DNA from: Alphaproteobacteria bacterium | Lineage (GTDB): Bacteria > Pseudomonadota > Alphaproteobacteria > Rickettsiales > SXRF01 | Direction of reading: 5' to 3' | DNA: 33,550 nucleotides | NCBI GenBank assembly: GCA_025360345.1 | Contig: JANYCJ010000135.1 | Span: forward strand, 1 to 33,550 | Shown: piece by piece, positions 8,231-16,740 of the stretch | Layout: each line of letters starts with the position of its first letter | Numbering within the stretch: position 1 is the first letter of the stretch | Notes under the pieces: model-generated | Databases searched by the model: none | What the model was told of the DNA's origin: nothing | The model's input: the letters and a program-made list of their open reading frames with translations, nothing else | Translations under genes and position numbers: made by a program

Positions 8231-9503
8231 GCGCAGACTCCTTTGGTAGGGTGGGAAGATATTCTTTTCGCAATATGTTCAGCGCGGCAAGCGCGGTGAG
8301 GCAGAAGGCGAGGCTATATGCGATTACGGTGGCCCAGCAGGAGCCTAGCGTGCCGTAGCGCTCGATCAAGGTAAAATTAAGGCCAAAATTGGCAAGCATG
8401 GTGAAAAGGGCGATCCATGACAGGGTGGAAAGGCGCTGGTAAAACTGCAGAATGGTCTGGGTGAAGTAGTAAAAGCCCTGTGCGACCATGGCCATGCTTA
8501 GGGGGAAGACATAGGCGAAGGCGCCTTTATACTGGGCGTCTATCACGTATGGCCCGAGCCAGTTTGCGCCCCATGACAGGATGAAGCCGCCGATGGGCAG
8601 GGCGATGAAGAAAAGGCCTGCGCCGCCCGCCATTTCGGCCAGATCGCCGGGCTCGCGGCGGGCGAGGCGCTTGAAACACCATGGCTGCCAGCCGAAAATA
8701 TAGCCTTGTATCACGATCATCAACGCCATGGGAAAGAGGCTGGCGACGGAAAAAAGGCTAGTGTCCTGCACGTCACGCAGGTTTGCCAGCAGGAGGCGGT
8801 CTGTAAAGACGATAACGACGAACAACATGCCGCTGGGCAGGTAGCGCCAGCTGAAGGCGTATAATTCGCGGAACAGGCCGGGTTTGACATAGCTGAGGAT
8901 GCCGCCTGGGAAGAGGCGGGCAATCCACAGCCATGCCATGAGGGAGCCGCAAAACAGGCCCGCTATTTTGCCCAATACCGCGCCTGACCAGCCCCAACCC
9001 GCCATGACCAGCAGGATGGAGGCGGAAAGGGTGACGGTGGCCTGTATGAAATGGATGAGGGCGAAGCGGGATTTTCTGGATTCAAACTGGTAATAAGCCA
9101 GCAGCATGTAAAATATGGCGTGCAGCCAAGAACAGAGGATGATGGCCCAGAGCCAGTGCTCGGGGAAATGCAGAAGCTGGCTCACCGGCGCGGCAAAGAG
9201 TATGGTCAGGGCGCAAATGGCCAGCGCGACGAGGCCGGACAGGCCGATGATGGCGATGAGGTAGCCGATCATGCTTTCGCGGCTGTGGCGGTGGTGGCGA
9301 ATGCGCACGAAATCGTCGAGGGTGAGGCCAAGTAAAGGGCGCAGGAAGGCGCAGGTGGCCTGGAACAGCGCCCAGACGCCGTAGTCAAAAACGCTCAGGT
9401 AATGGGTGAGGACGGGCGCAAGGATGAAGGGCGCAAGGGACTCTATGCTTACCGCAGCGGTGTAAAACAGGCCATGTCCAAGAAGATTAACGATTTTTTT
9501 CAT
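8223..9503 (-). CDS. Polysaccharide/oligosaccharide flippase (Wzx-like, MATE/PST superfamily)
   Basis: Polytopic protein MKKIVNLLGHGLFYTAAVSIESLAPFILAPVLTHYLSVFDYGVWALFQATCAFLRPLLGL...; multiple hydrophobic helices and a Wzx-like N-terminus. Stop overlaps pseB start by 8 nt. ATG at 9503 preferred over track start 9542. Confidence 0.85.
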   Translation of the reverse strand: MKKIVNLLGHGLFYTAAVSIESLAPFILAPVLTHYLSVFDYGVWALFQATCAFLRPLLGLTLDDFVRIRHHRHSRESMIGYLIAIIGLSGLVALAICALTILFAAPVSQLLHFPEHWLWAIILCSWLHAIFYMLLAYYQFESRKSRFALIHFIQATVTLSASILLVMAGWGWSGAVLGKIAGLFCGSLMAWLWIARLFPGGILSYVKPGLFRELYAFSWRYLPSGMLFVVIVFTDRLLLANLRDVQDTSLFSVASLFPMALMIVIQGYIFGWQPWCFKRLARREPGDLAEMAGGAGLFFIALPIGGFILSWGANWLGPYVIDAQYKGAFAYVFPLSMAMVAQGFYYFTQTILQFYQRLSTLSWIALFTMLANFGLNFTLIERYGTLGSCWATVIAYSLAFCLTALAALNILRKEYLPTLPKESARV

Positions 9504-9549
9504 AATATATGGCAGTATACACGTGCTATCCGGCAACACCATAACCCAT

Positions 9550-9565
9550 TAATTATTAATAATTA
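9550..9565. repeat. 16-bp perfect palindrome TAATTATTAATAATTA in a divergent intergenic region
   Basis: Read directly: the sequence equals its own reverse complement; lies between the flippase (-) and GT-B-like gene (+) starts. Confidence 0.8.
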
Positions 9566-9568
9566 GTA

Positions 9569-10834
9569 ATGCACCTCCTGAAAGCCCTGCGCACTGTGGC
9601 ACGCATCGAGTCTTCGGCGATCCGCGAGGAGGTGTTCATGGACATCGCGCGGAGGCATGTTGTGATCCGGCTGGTGCTGCGCATTCACGCCGCGTGCAGG
9701 GTTGTGGGCATTTCGCATGTGCTGGTGGCGCTGTATGGGGCGCTGTATTTCCTGCGGGCCGCGTTGCCAGCGGGAAGGGTGCGGTGGCTGGGCACGGCGG
9801 TGTATCCCAACGAGGTGAAGCAGCTGGACGATATCGAGCAGGTGATGGGCGAGGGCTGGCAGGTGGCCCGGGTGCAGTGGCGCTTCAGCTGGAATGCGTT
9901 TAAGGCGATGATGGGTTTCAGGCGGGCGCGCACGGTGTTGCGGCTGGTGCGGCATCTTGACCGGCGCTACCGGTTTATGCCTGCATGTAGGGCAACGGTG
10001 ACGCTGTTCCTGTATCTGCGGTTTCGGCGGTGGCTTGCGGCACAGCCTCCGAAGGCGGTGCTGGTGACGAGCGATTACAGCCCGGACGGGGCGGCGCTGA
10101 ACAGTGCGGCGAGCAGTGCGGGCGTGGCGCGGATTTATTCACCCCATGCGCTGCCGAGCCTGCATATTGCAGGCCGGAATTTGCTGGATTACGATTTATA
10201 TCTTTTTGACAGCGAGGCGATGCAGGCGCGCTTTGCCAGCATTGCACCTCTGCGGGGCAGGGTTGTGTACCGGGGGGTGCGCGGGGGATATCTGCCCATG
10301 CGGCTGGCCGGGCTGGAAGCAGCGCAGCCGCGTATCGGCATTTTTCTTTCCAGCGGGGCTAACCTGCCCGTGCTTAAGGCATTGATTGCTGCATTAGGGC
10401 GGCTGAACCCAAAGGTTATTCTGGTGCGGGGGCACCCGGTGGAATTTTCCAACCCCGATTTTTCGCAGGTGGGGCAATTGCCGGGGGTAAAAATCTCACA
10501 GGGTACGAAGCTGGAAGAGGATGTGGCGGCATGTGATGTGATTATCGGCGGGAACAGCACGGTGATACTTGAGAGCCTGCGGCTCGGCACGCCCACGGCC
10601 TATCATGCGGGGCTGGATTTGATACCGTATGATTATAACGGATTCGTGGCGGAGGGGCTGGTTCGCGATATTGCACCTGTGGAGGCGTTCGAGATACGGG
10701 CGCTGGCGGCGTTCTTTGGGGCGGAATGGCTAGCGAGTATGCGGTATTTCGATGCGGGATATGGCCAAGACGCGCAAGTGATGGCCGCTGCATTGCGCGA
10801 ACAGCTTGCAGCGTTTCTGGGGCAGGCGGCATGA
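9569..10834 (+). CDS. GT-B-like glycosyltransferase, candidate nonulosonate (CMP-sugar) transferase
   Basis: C-terminal half carries VILVRGHPVEF (HP-type motif) and CDVIIGGNSTVILESLRLGTPTAYH (S/T-type motif), resembling bacterial sialyltransferase motifs. Stop overlaps pseG start. Alternative start ATG 9638 has a strong upstream SD (gaggaggt). Confidence 0.65.
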   Translation: MHLLKALRTVARIESSAIREEVFMDIARRHVVIRLVLRIHAACRVVGISHVLVALYGALYFLRAALPAGRVRWLGTAVYPNEVKQLDDIEQVMGEGWQVARVQWRFSWNAFKAMMGFRRARTVLRLVRHLDRRYRFMPACRATVTLFLYLRFRRWLAAQPPKAVLVTSDYSPDGAALNSAASSAGVARIYSPHALPSLHIAGRNLLDYDLYLFDSEAMQARFASIAPLRGRVVYRGVRGGYLPMRLAGLEAAQPRIGIFLSSGANLPVLKALIAALGRLNPKVILVRGHPVEFSNPDFSQVGQLPGVKISQGTKLEEDVAACDVIIGGNSTVILESLRLGTPTAYHAGLDLIPYDYNGFVAEGLVRDIAPVEAFEIRALAAFFGAEWLASMRYFDAGYGQDAQVMAAALREQLAAFLGQAA

Positions 10835-11841
10835 TCGTGGTGTTTCGCATGGAGGGGGGGCATCGCATTGGCATGGGGCACGTGATGCGCTGCCTGACAC
10901 TGGCGAAGATGCTGGTGGAGAAAGGATGCCGGGTGCGGTTTTTATGCAGCCGGGACACGGCCAAGCTGGTGCGAGGGCAATGGCAGAAGGCGGTGTGCAT
11001 TATTGTGCCTGCGGGGCTGACTGAGCGCATGGACGGCAAGCGCTGCGCTGCGCTGCTGTCAGGGATACAGGCGGACTGGCTGGTGGTGGACCATTACGGG
11101 CTGGGGGCGGTGTATGAGAAGATGATGCGCGGCAGCGTGAAGCGGGTGATGGCGGTGGATGACCTTGCGCGGCGGCATGAGGCGGATGTGGTGCTGGATT
11201 CGGCGCCCGGGGGAAGGGCGAGGTACCGCGGAAAGCTAGCGAAAGGGCGGGGCTTGTTCGGGCCGGGATATGCGCTGCTGAGGCCGGGTATTGCGCAGGC
11301 GCGCAAGCGTAATGCTGAATATTCTGGGCAGAAGCGGGTGTTCGTGTGTTTTGGCGGCGCGGACCCCCGGCAGGAGACAGAGCGAGTGGCGCGTGCCCTG
11401 AAGGGCATGGGCGATGATGTGGATTTCGTTGTAGGAGATGCGTATCGGGGCGTGGAGCGGTTGAAGGCGCTGTGCGAAAAGCACGCCGGGTGGCGGGTGC
11501 ATGTCAATGTTTCGAAGCCGGAATTATTTATGGCTGAGGCATGGCTGGGCATCGGGGCGGGCGGTACGATGACGTGGGAGCGGTGTGCGGTGGGACTGCC
11601 AAGCGTGGTGGTGAGTATTGCAGATAACCAGGAAAGCATGAGCAGGGAGCTTGCAGCGGAAGGGGTGATTGAATATCTCGGCAGGGCAGGTGATGTGGCG
11701 GATGCAACGCTGGTTGCGGCGGTTAAGGCTTTGAAGCATGATGAAGCAAAATGCGAGAGGATGCGGCAAGCAGGCCTGCGGCTGGTGGACGGGCGCGGCG
11801 CGGCGCGGGTGGTGGCGGTGATGCGGGGGTGGGCGCGATGA
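10831..11841 (+). CDS. pseG: UDP-2,4-diacetamido-2,4,6-trideoxy-beta-L-altropyranose hydrolase
   Basis: MIVVFRMEGGHRIGMGHVMRCLTLAKMLVEKG...DWLVVDHYGLGAVYEKMMR...VLDSAPGG...FVCFGGADPRQET...AWLGIGAGGTMTWERCAVGLPSVVVSIADNQE: PseG signatures. ATG at 10831 in the 10726..11841 frame. Confidence 0.92.
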   Translation: MIVVFRMEGGHRIGMGHVMRCLTLAKMLVEKGCRVRFLCSRDTAKLVRGQWQKAVCIIVPAGLTERMDGKRCAALLSGIQADWLVVDHYGLGAVYEKMMRGSVKRVMAVDDLARRHEADVVLDSAPGGRARYRGKLAKGRGLFGPGYALLRPGIAQARKRNAEYSGQKRVFVCFGGADPRQETERVARALKGMGDDVDFVVGDAYRGVERLKALCEKHAGWRVHVNVSKPELFMAEAWLGIGAGGTMTWERCAVGLPSVVVSIADNQESMSRELAAEGVIEYLGRAGDVADATLVAAVKALKHDEAKCERMRQAGLRLVDGRGAARVVAVMRGWAR

Positions 11842-12377
11842 TGTACCGGTTGCAGCCGATCAGGCTTGAAGACGAGGCGATGATTTTAGCGGCGCGCAAC
11901 GCCGAGCATGTGCGCATGTTCATGATGACGCAGAGCATTATCACACCGGAGGTGCACGCGGCGTGGATACGGGCGAAGCTGGCGAGGGAGAGGGAGCCAT
12001 ATTATCTTTTCCTGCATGGCGACAGGCCCATCGGGGTGGTGGGGATTACGCATTATGCGGAGGCCTTGCGGAGTGGGGAATGGGGATTTTATATCTTCGC
12101 CACCGACGCGCCCAAGGGGGCGGGCACGACGATGCTGGCAGCATTTTTAGACGAAGTATTCCGGCAAGGGTTCGGGCGGGTGACTTCGCTGGTGTTTACG
12201 GATAATGTCAAAAGCCATAGGCTGCATGAAAAGCTGGGGTTTACGCGCGATAGCGTGATCGTGGGGTTTGTGCAGAACAAGGATGTGACAGTATGGGCGC
12301 TGAACGGGCTGCAATGGCAACGGCAGCGTGAGAATTTTCTGGAAATGATTAATGCAGTGCAAGTGGAGTCTTTATGA
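11838..12377 (+). CDS. pseH: UDP-4-amino-4,6-dideoxy-N-acetyl-beta-L-altrosamine N-acetyltransferase (GNAT)
   Basis: MMYRLQPIRLEDEAMILAARNAEHVRMFMMTQ...PIGVVGITHYAEALRSGEWGFYIFA...GTTMLAAFLDEVF...NVKSHRLHEKLGF: GNAT fold with typical PseH context; overlaps pseG and pseI. Confidence 0.88.
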   Translation: MMYRLQPIRLEDEAMILAARNAEHVRMFMMTQSIITPEVHAAWIRAKLAREREPYYLFLHGDRPIGVVGITHYAEALRSGEWGFYIFATDAPKGAGTTMLAAFLDEVFRQGFGRVTSLVFTDNVKSHRLHEKLGFTRDSVIVGFVQNKDVTVWALNGLQWQRQRENFLEMINAVQVESL

Positions 12378-13435
12378 GTGAATTCAGCATCGGCGGGCGG
12401 CGGATCGGAACCGGGTGCAGGCCTTTTATTATCGCTGAAATGTCTGGCAACCATAACGGCTCGCTGGAGCGGGCGAAAGCGATTGTGAAAGCGATTGCCG
12501 ATTCGGGCGCGGATGCACTGAAGCTGCAGACGTATACGGCCGATACGATGACGATCCGCAGCGATAAGCCGGATTTCAGGATTGAGGATAAGGACAGCTT
12601 GTGGAGCGGGCGAAACCTGTATGACCTCTACGAAGAGGCGCACACACCGTGGGAATGGCACAAGCCGCTATTCGATTATGCGAAGTCGCTGGGGATGGTA
12701 GCGTTTTCAACGCCGTTCGACGCGACGGCGGTGGATTTTTTAGAGACGCTTGAGGTGCCGCTTTACAAGATCGCTTCGTTCGAGAATACGGATTTGCCGC
12801 TGATACGGAAAGTGGCGGCGACGGGCAAGCCGATGATTATTTCCGCAGGCACCGCGAGCCTGGCGGAAATTGACGAGGCGCTGAATGCGGCGCGAAAAGG
12901 TGGGGCAAAGCATATTGTGCTGCTGAAATGCACCAGCAGTTATCCTGCGCCTGCGAGCGAGGCCAATTTGATGACGATCCCTTATCTTGCCGCATTGTTC
13001 GGGGTGCCGGTGGGGCTTTCGGACCATACGCAGGGTATCGGCACTTCTATTGCGGCGGTGGCGCTTGGCGGGGTGGCGATTGAAAAACACGTGACACTTT
13101 CGCGCAGCGAAGGGGGAGTGGATTCCGCCTTTTCACTAGAGCCGCAGGAGCTGGCGATGCTGGTGAAGGAATCTGCGCAGGCTTTTGATTCGTTGGGACA
13201 GGTGCAGTATGCGCCGAGCAAATCGGAGGAAGCTTCACGGCGGTTTCGCCGGTCGCTGTATGTGGTGAAGCCTATGGTGAAAGGAGAGGCCTTTACTGAG
13301 GTGAATTTACGGGCGATACGGCCCGGGTTTGGCCTGAAGCCGGCAGAGGGGGAGGCAATCCGCGCCGGTGCGGTGGCAGCTTGCGATATTGAGGCGGGCA
13401 CGGCGCTGCGGGTGCAGCACCTGGTCTGGCGCTGA
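12374..13435 (+). CDS. pseI: Pseudaminic acid synthase (NeuB family, C-terminal SAF domain)
   Basis: FIIAEMSGNHNGSLERAKAIVKAIADSGADALKLQTYTADTMTI...FSTPFDATAVDFLE...YKIASFENTDLPLI...LLKCTSSYPAPASEANL...GLSDHTQGIGTSIAAVALGGVAIEKHVTL...RRSLYVVKPMVKGE: PseI hallmarks. Confidence 0.95.
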   Translation: MSEFSIGGRRIGTGCRPFIIAEMSGNHNGSLERAKAIVKAIADSGADALKLQTYTADTMTIRSDKPDFRIEDKDSLWSGRNLYDLYEEAHTPWEWHKPLFDYAKSLGMVAFSTPFDATAVDFLETLEVPLYKIASFENTDLPLIRKVAATGKPMIISAGTASLAEIDEALNAARKGGAKHIVLLKCTSSYPAPASEANLMTIPYLAALFGVPVGLSDHTQGIGTSIAAVALGGVAIEKHVTLSRSEGGVDSAFSLEPQELAMLVKESAQAFDSLGQVQYAPSKSEEASRRFRRSLYVVKPMVKGEAFTEVNLRAIRPGFGLKPAEGEAIRAGAVAACDIEAGTALRVQHLVWR

Positions 13436-15084
13436 TGGCGCCGCGGCATAAGGCTTCACGTTTTTTTGCCATTGCCTGCGGCGTGGGGTTGCTGCTGCTA
13501 TTGCCGTTCTGGGTTGGGGAGGCGAGGTTTGCATTGAGCGGCACGATGTTCGACCCCGATATGTTCACGCTATATGGGTTTGCGCGGGATTATGATCCAA
13601 GCCTGTTTGTGCATGATTACACGGCGGATTATTATTTATCACAATGGATGCCGCCGGGCTACCGGCTGCTGTACTGGCTATGGGCGCAGGGGTTTGACCC
13701 GCGCGTGTTGCAGCGGGTGCTACCGGTGCTGCTATGGCTTTCCTGCCTGTGGCCGGTGTATGTGGCCGGGCAGCGGCTGGGCGGGCGGGCGAATGGCTTT
13801 GCGACGCTTGCTATTTATGCCTGTTCGAGCATTTTTATTTTCCGCATGGTCGGGGGGATGGCGCATGGTTTCGGCTTCCCGCTGACATGGTGGGCGGTGG
13901 CGGCGCTGCTGTGTGGAAGCCCGCTGAGCCTTGCTGCGGCGACGGTGGCGGCGGCGGCGTTTTACCCGGTGATTGCGCCCATTCTGGGCATGACGCTTGG
14001 GCTGTTTGTGATGTTTCCTGCTTTAGCGCGCGCGGTGCCGAGGAAGGCTAAGTGGCTGCGGATGGCGTGGTGGAAGAGGGGAATGTGGCTGTTGCCGCCA
14101 GCGCTGATCTGCGTGGGACTGATGGCGCCGATGGTGATGCCGCATACGGGGATTTATGGCACGGCGATCAATGTGCGCACGCAGCAGGCGGAGTTCCCTG
14201 AGGCGGGCAGCACGGTGGCCTCGATCAACCCATTTGCCTACACGATTATCGCCTATGCGCTGCAGAATGGATCGCGGCTGGGGATTGATGGCGGGCAGAT
14301 ATTGACGCTGGGCATTTTCGGGTTGCTGTTTGCCAGTATTTTGCTGCATGACGCGAGGGACAATAGGCCGGGAAGCCTGAAGCCTTATGTGTATGCGGTG
14401 GCGTTTTGTTTTCTTGGCTCGCTGCTGTTCTTGCAGGATCATTCCTACCGGTTCGCGATTTATAATTTTCCGGTGCTTATCACGCTGTTTTTACCGCTGG
14501 CGCTGCGAAACCTGAGCAATGTGATGCCAAGAAAAATCCGCAGCGCGATGTTTGCGATACTGGTGCTGGGCTATGTGGGCATGGTGGCGAAAGCCGATGC
14601 GGTGGCGTCGGGCTATCTGTTTGTGATGGAACCTTTCCAGCAGCGGGCGAATGCGTTTATTGCCACGCTGCCTAAAGACACGGTGCTCGCGGGCTGGCCC
14701 GGAGATAAGTTTGGCCGGGTGGTGGAGTCGGTGCCGTTCGTGGCGCAGCGCAGTGTGCTGGTGACATGGGCGGGGCACCCGGTTTTGAATACGGAGTATG
14801 TGTTGACGATGCGGGCGCGGATGAATGCCATCGTGGATGCGTATTTAGGACGTGATATGGGAAGTATCCGGGATTTGCGGGATAAATTCGGGGTGGATTA
14901 CCTCGTGGTTAACCGTGGGGATTTCGAAGGGGAGGGGCCACCGGTGTATATTGAGCCGTTTAACAGCCGCGCGGCCGCACTGTGGAAGGCAAATAAGGGG
15001 CATTTTTCGGTGCTTACCCTTGATCCTAAGGCAGAGGTTTACCGGGACGGGGCTATTTCCATATTTGACCTGAAACAGCTCTAA
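13435..15084 (+). CDS. Polytopic membrane protein, GT-C-like (paralog A)
   Basis: MAPRHKASRFF...FDPDMFTLYGFARDYDPSLFVHDYTADYYLSQWMPPGY; many hydrophobic segments; C-terminal RDLRDKFGVDYLVVN domain. ATG overlaps the pseI stop (TGATG). Confidence 0.7.
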   Translation: MAPRHKASRFFAIACGVGLLLLLPFWVGEARFALSGTMFDPDMFTLYGFARDYDPSLFVHDYTADYYLSQWMPPGYRLLYWLWAQGFDPRVLQRVLPVLLWLSCLWPVYVAGQRLGGRANGFATLAIYACSSIFIFRMVGGMAHGFGFPLTWWAVAALLCGSPLSLAAATVAAAAFYPVIAPILGMTLGLFVMFPALARAVPRKAKWLRMAWWKRGMWLLPPALICVGLMAPMVMPHTGIYGTAINVRTQQAEFPEAGSTVASINPFAYTIIAYALQNGSRLGIDGGQILTLGIFGLLFASILLHDARDNRPGSLKPYVYAVAFCFLGSLLFLQDHSYRFAIYNFPVLITLFLPLALRNLSNVMPRKIRSAMFAILVLGYVGMVAKADAVASGYLFVMEPFQQRANAFIATLPKDTVLAGWPGDKFGRVVESVPFVAQRSVLVTWAGHPVLNTEYVLTMRARMNAIVDAYLGRDMGSIRDLRDKFGVDYLVVNRGDFEGEGPPVYIEPFNSRAAALWKANKGHFSVLTLDPKAEVYRDGAISIFDLKQL

Positions 15085-15165
15085 AGCCTGTTAAGTCCAT
15101 AAAAAATAAAGATAGTATTAATAACTATCGGTTAGGCTAACGTTGGATGGGTGCGTGTTTTACGC

Positions 15166-16734
15166 ATGAGGCCTTATGTCTTAACCGGGCGCTGTATGTT
15201 TCGAACGCTGCTAAAGGGGATGATTACGGGGGGGCTGCTGGCGCTGCTGCTCAACCTGTTGCCGCAAAATTCACTCAACCCGCTGTTGCAACTGCGCGCG
15301 CAGTGGGGCGCGGCGGATGCGCAATACCAGCTGGGCATGATGTATTACAAAACGGCGGCGACTTCGGAAGACAAGAACCGGGTGATGAGGCTGTTCGAAA
15401 AAGCTTCGGCCAAGAATATGCCGCAGGCGGAATATATGCTGGGGCGGCTGCTGTATAAAGGGTATGGCGATTTTGCCGGTGATCCGGCTACGGCACTGGA
15501 CTGGTACCGCAAGGCATCGGAAGACGGTAGCGCTGAAGCGCAGTTTACCATGGGCGCGCTTTACGCGGAGGGCACTGATTATTTCTATGCCGATGAAGGG
15601 CGCTCGATGCAGTGGTACCGAAGGGCAGCGGAACATGGGCACGCGGCGGCGCAGTTCCTGCTGGGGCAGGCGTATTTCAACGGCACCGCGGGTTTGCCGA
15701 AAAGCGAGCCGCTGGCGCTGCAATGGTTCCAGAAAGCCGCGGCACAGGGGAACGCAGATGCGGAATTCTATCTGGGCTATATGTATTACAACGGCTCAGG
15801 AGGCCTTGCACATGATGATGGCGTGGCGGTGCAATGGTTCCGAAAGGCGGCCGATATGCATAATGCCAACGGTGAACTGTATATGGGGCTGGCTTATTAT
15901 AACGGCTGGGGGCATATGCCGCGCGACCTTGACAAGGCAATCGGGCTTTTTACGCGGTCGGGGCTGCAGGGCAATATGCAGGCGGAATGGATTTTAGGTA
16001 TCCTCAATTACAACGGCAAGGAAGTGCCGGTGAATATCATGATGGCGGTGCGGTGGCTTACGCTTGCGGCATTGGCGGGCAATCCTGACGCACAGTATTA
16101 CATCGGGCGGATATACCATAACGGCGAGGGCGTGGATGTGGATGACCGCGAGGCGGTGAAATGGATGCGCAAGGCCGCCGACCAGGGCAACAGCGCGGCG
16201 CAGCACTTCATGGGGCAGGCTTACTACAATGGCACGGGCGGGCTGATGCGCGATGAGGCACTGGCCATCACGTGGTACAAGCGAGCGGCGGAGCAGGGGA
16301 ATGTGGATGCGGAATTCAGCCTTGCGCTACTATTCAGCATTAATGCCGATGCGCTTTCCAAAGATAGCACCGAGGCGGTGAAGTGGTACCGCAAGGCTGC
16401 AGAAAAAGGTAGTGTGGAGGCGGAATATAGCTTGGGGCGGGCTTACGCCACGGGGCAGGGCGGATTGGAGCAGGATGATACCGAGGCGGTGAAATGGTAC
16501 CGCAAGGCGGCCGACCATTCCCATTCCGAAGCGCAGGCGGCACTGTCTGGCGCATATTTCCAAGGGAAGGGTACTGCGAAAGATATTGTGCTGGCGTATA
16601 TGTGGGCGAATATTTCCGCCGGGCAGGACAATAAGACCGCCATGGTGATGCGCAAGCTGATTGAAAAAGATATGACGCCCGACGAAATCATGGAGGGGCA
16701 GAAACTGTCCCGCGAGTGGACGCCTTCCAAATAA
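15166..16734 (+). CDS. Sel1-like repeat (SLR/TPR-like) protein with N-terminal hydrophobic segment
   Basis: Repeated units such as DREAVKWMRKAADQGNSAAQHFMGQAYYNGTGG and DTEAVKWYRKAAEKGSVEAEYSLGRAYATGQGG. N-terminal LLKGMITGGLLALLLNLLP. Track start 15151 (GTG); start uncertain (15151, 15166 or 15196). Confidence 0.9.
   Translation: MRPYVLTGRCMFRTLLKGMITGGLLALLLNLLPQNSLNPLLQLRAQWGAADAQYQLGMMYYKTAATSEDKNRVMRLFEKASAKNMPQAEYMLGRLLYKGYGDFAGDPATALDWYRKASEDGSAEAQFTMGALYAEGTDYFYADEGRSMQWYRRAAEHGHAAAQFLLGQAYFNGTAGLPKSEPLALQWFQKAAAQGNADAEFYLGYMYYNGSGGLAHDDGVAVQWFRKAADMHNANGELYMGLAYYNGWGHMPRDLDKAIGLFTRSGLQGNMQAEWILGILNYNGKEVPVNIMMAVRWLTLAALAGNPDAQYYIGRIYHNGEGVDVDDREAVKWMRKAADQGNSAAQHFMGQAYYNGTGGLMRDEALAITWYKRAAEQGNVDAEFSLALLFSINADALSKDSTEAVKWYRKAAEKGSVEAEYSLGRAYATGQGGLEQDDTEAVKWYRKAADHSHSEAQAALSGAYFQGKGTAKDIVLAYMWANISAGQDNKTAMVMRKLIEKDMTPDEIMEGQKLSREWTPSK
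15340..16600 (+). repeat. Coding tandem repeat region: about ten or more degenerate Sel1 units (~36 codons each)
   Basis: Recurrent 'accgaggcggtgaa(g/a)tggtaccgcaaggc'-type DNA and the WYRKAAxxGxxxAQxxLGxxYYNG protein motif; boundaries approximate. Confidence 0.75.
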
Positions 16735-16740
16735 CCTTCT

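Noticed and set aside
15340-16600. Periodic repeats considered as a CRISPR or non-coding tandem array
   Set aside because: Period is ~108 bp, degenerate and in-frame, encoding Sel1 motifs; no constant repeats with unique spacers.
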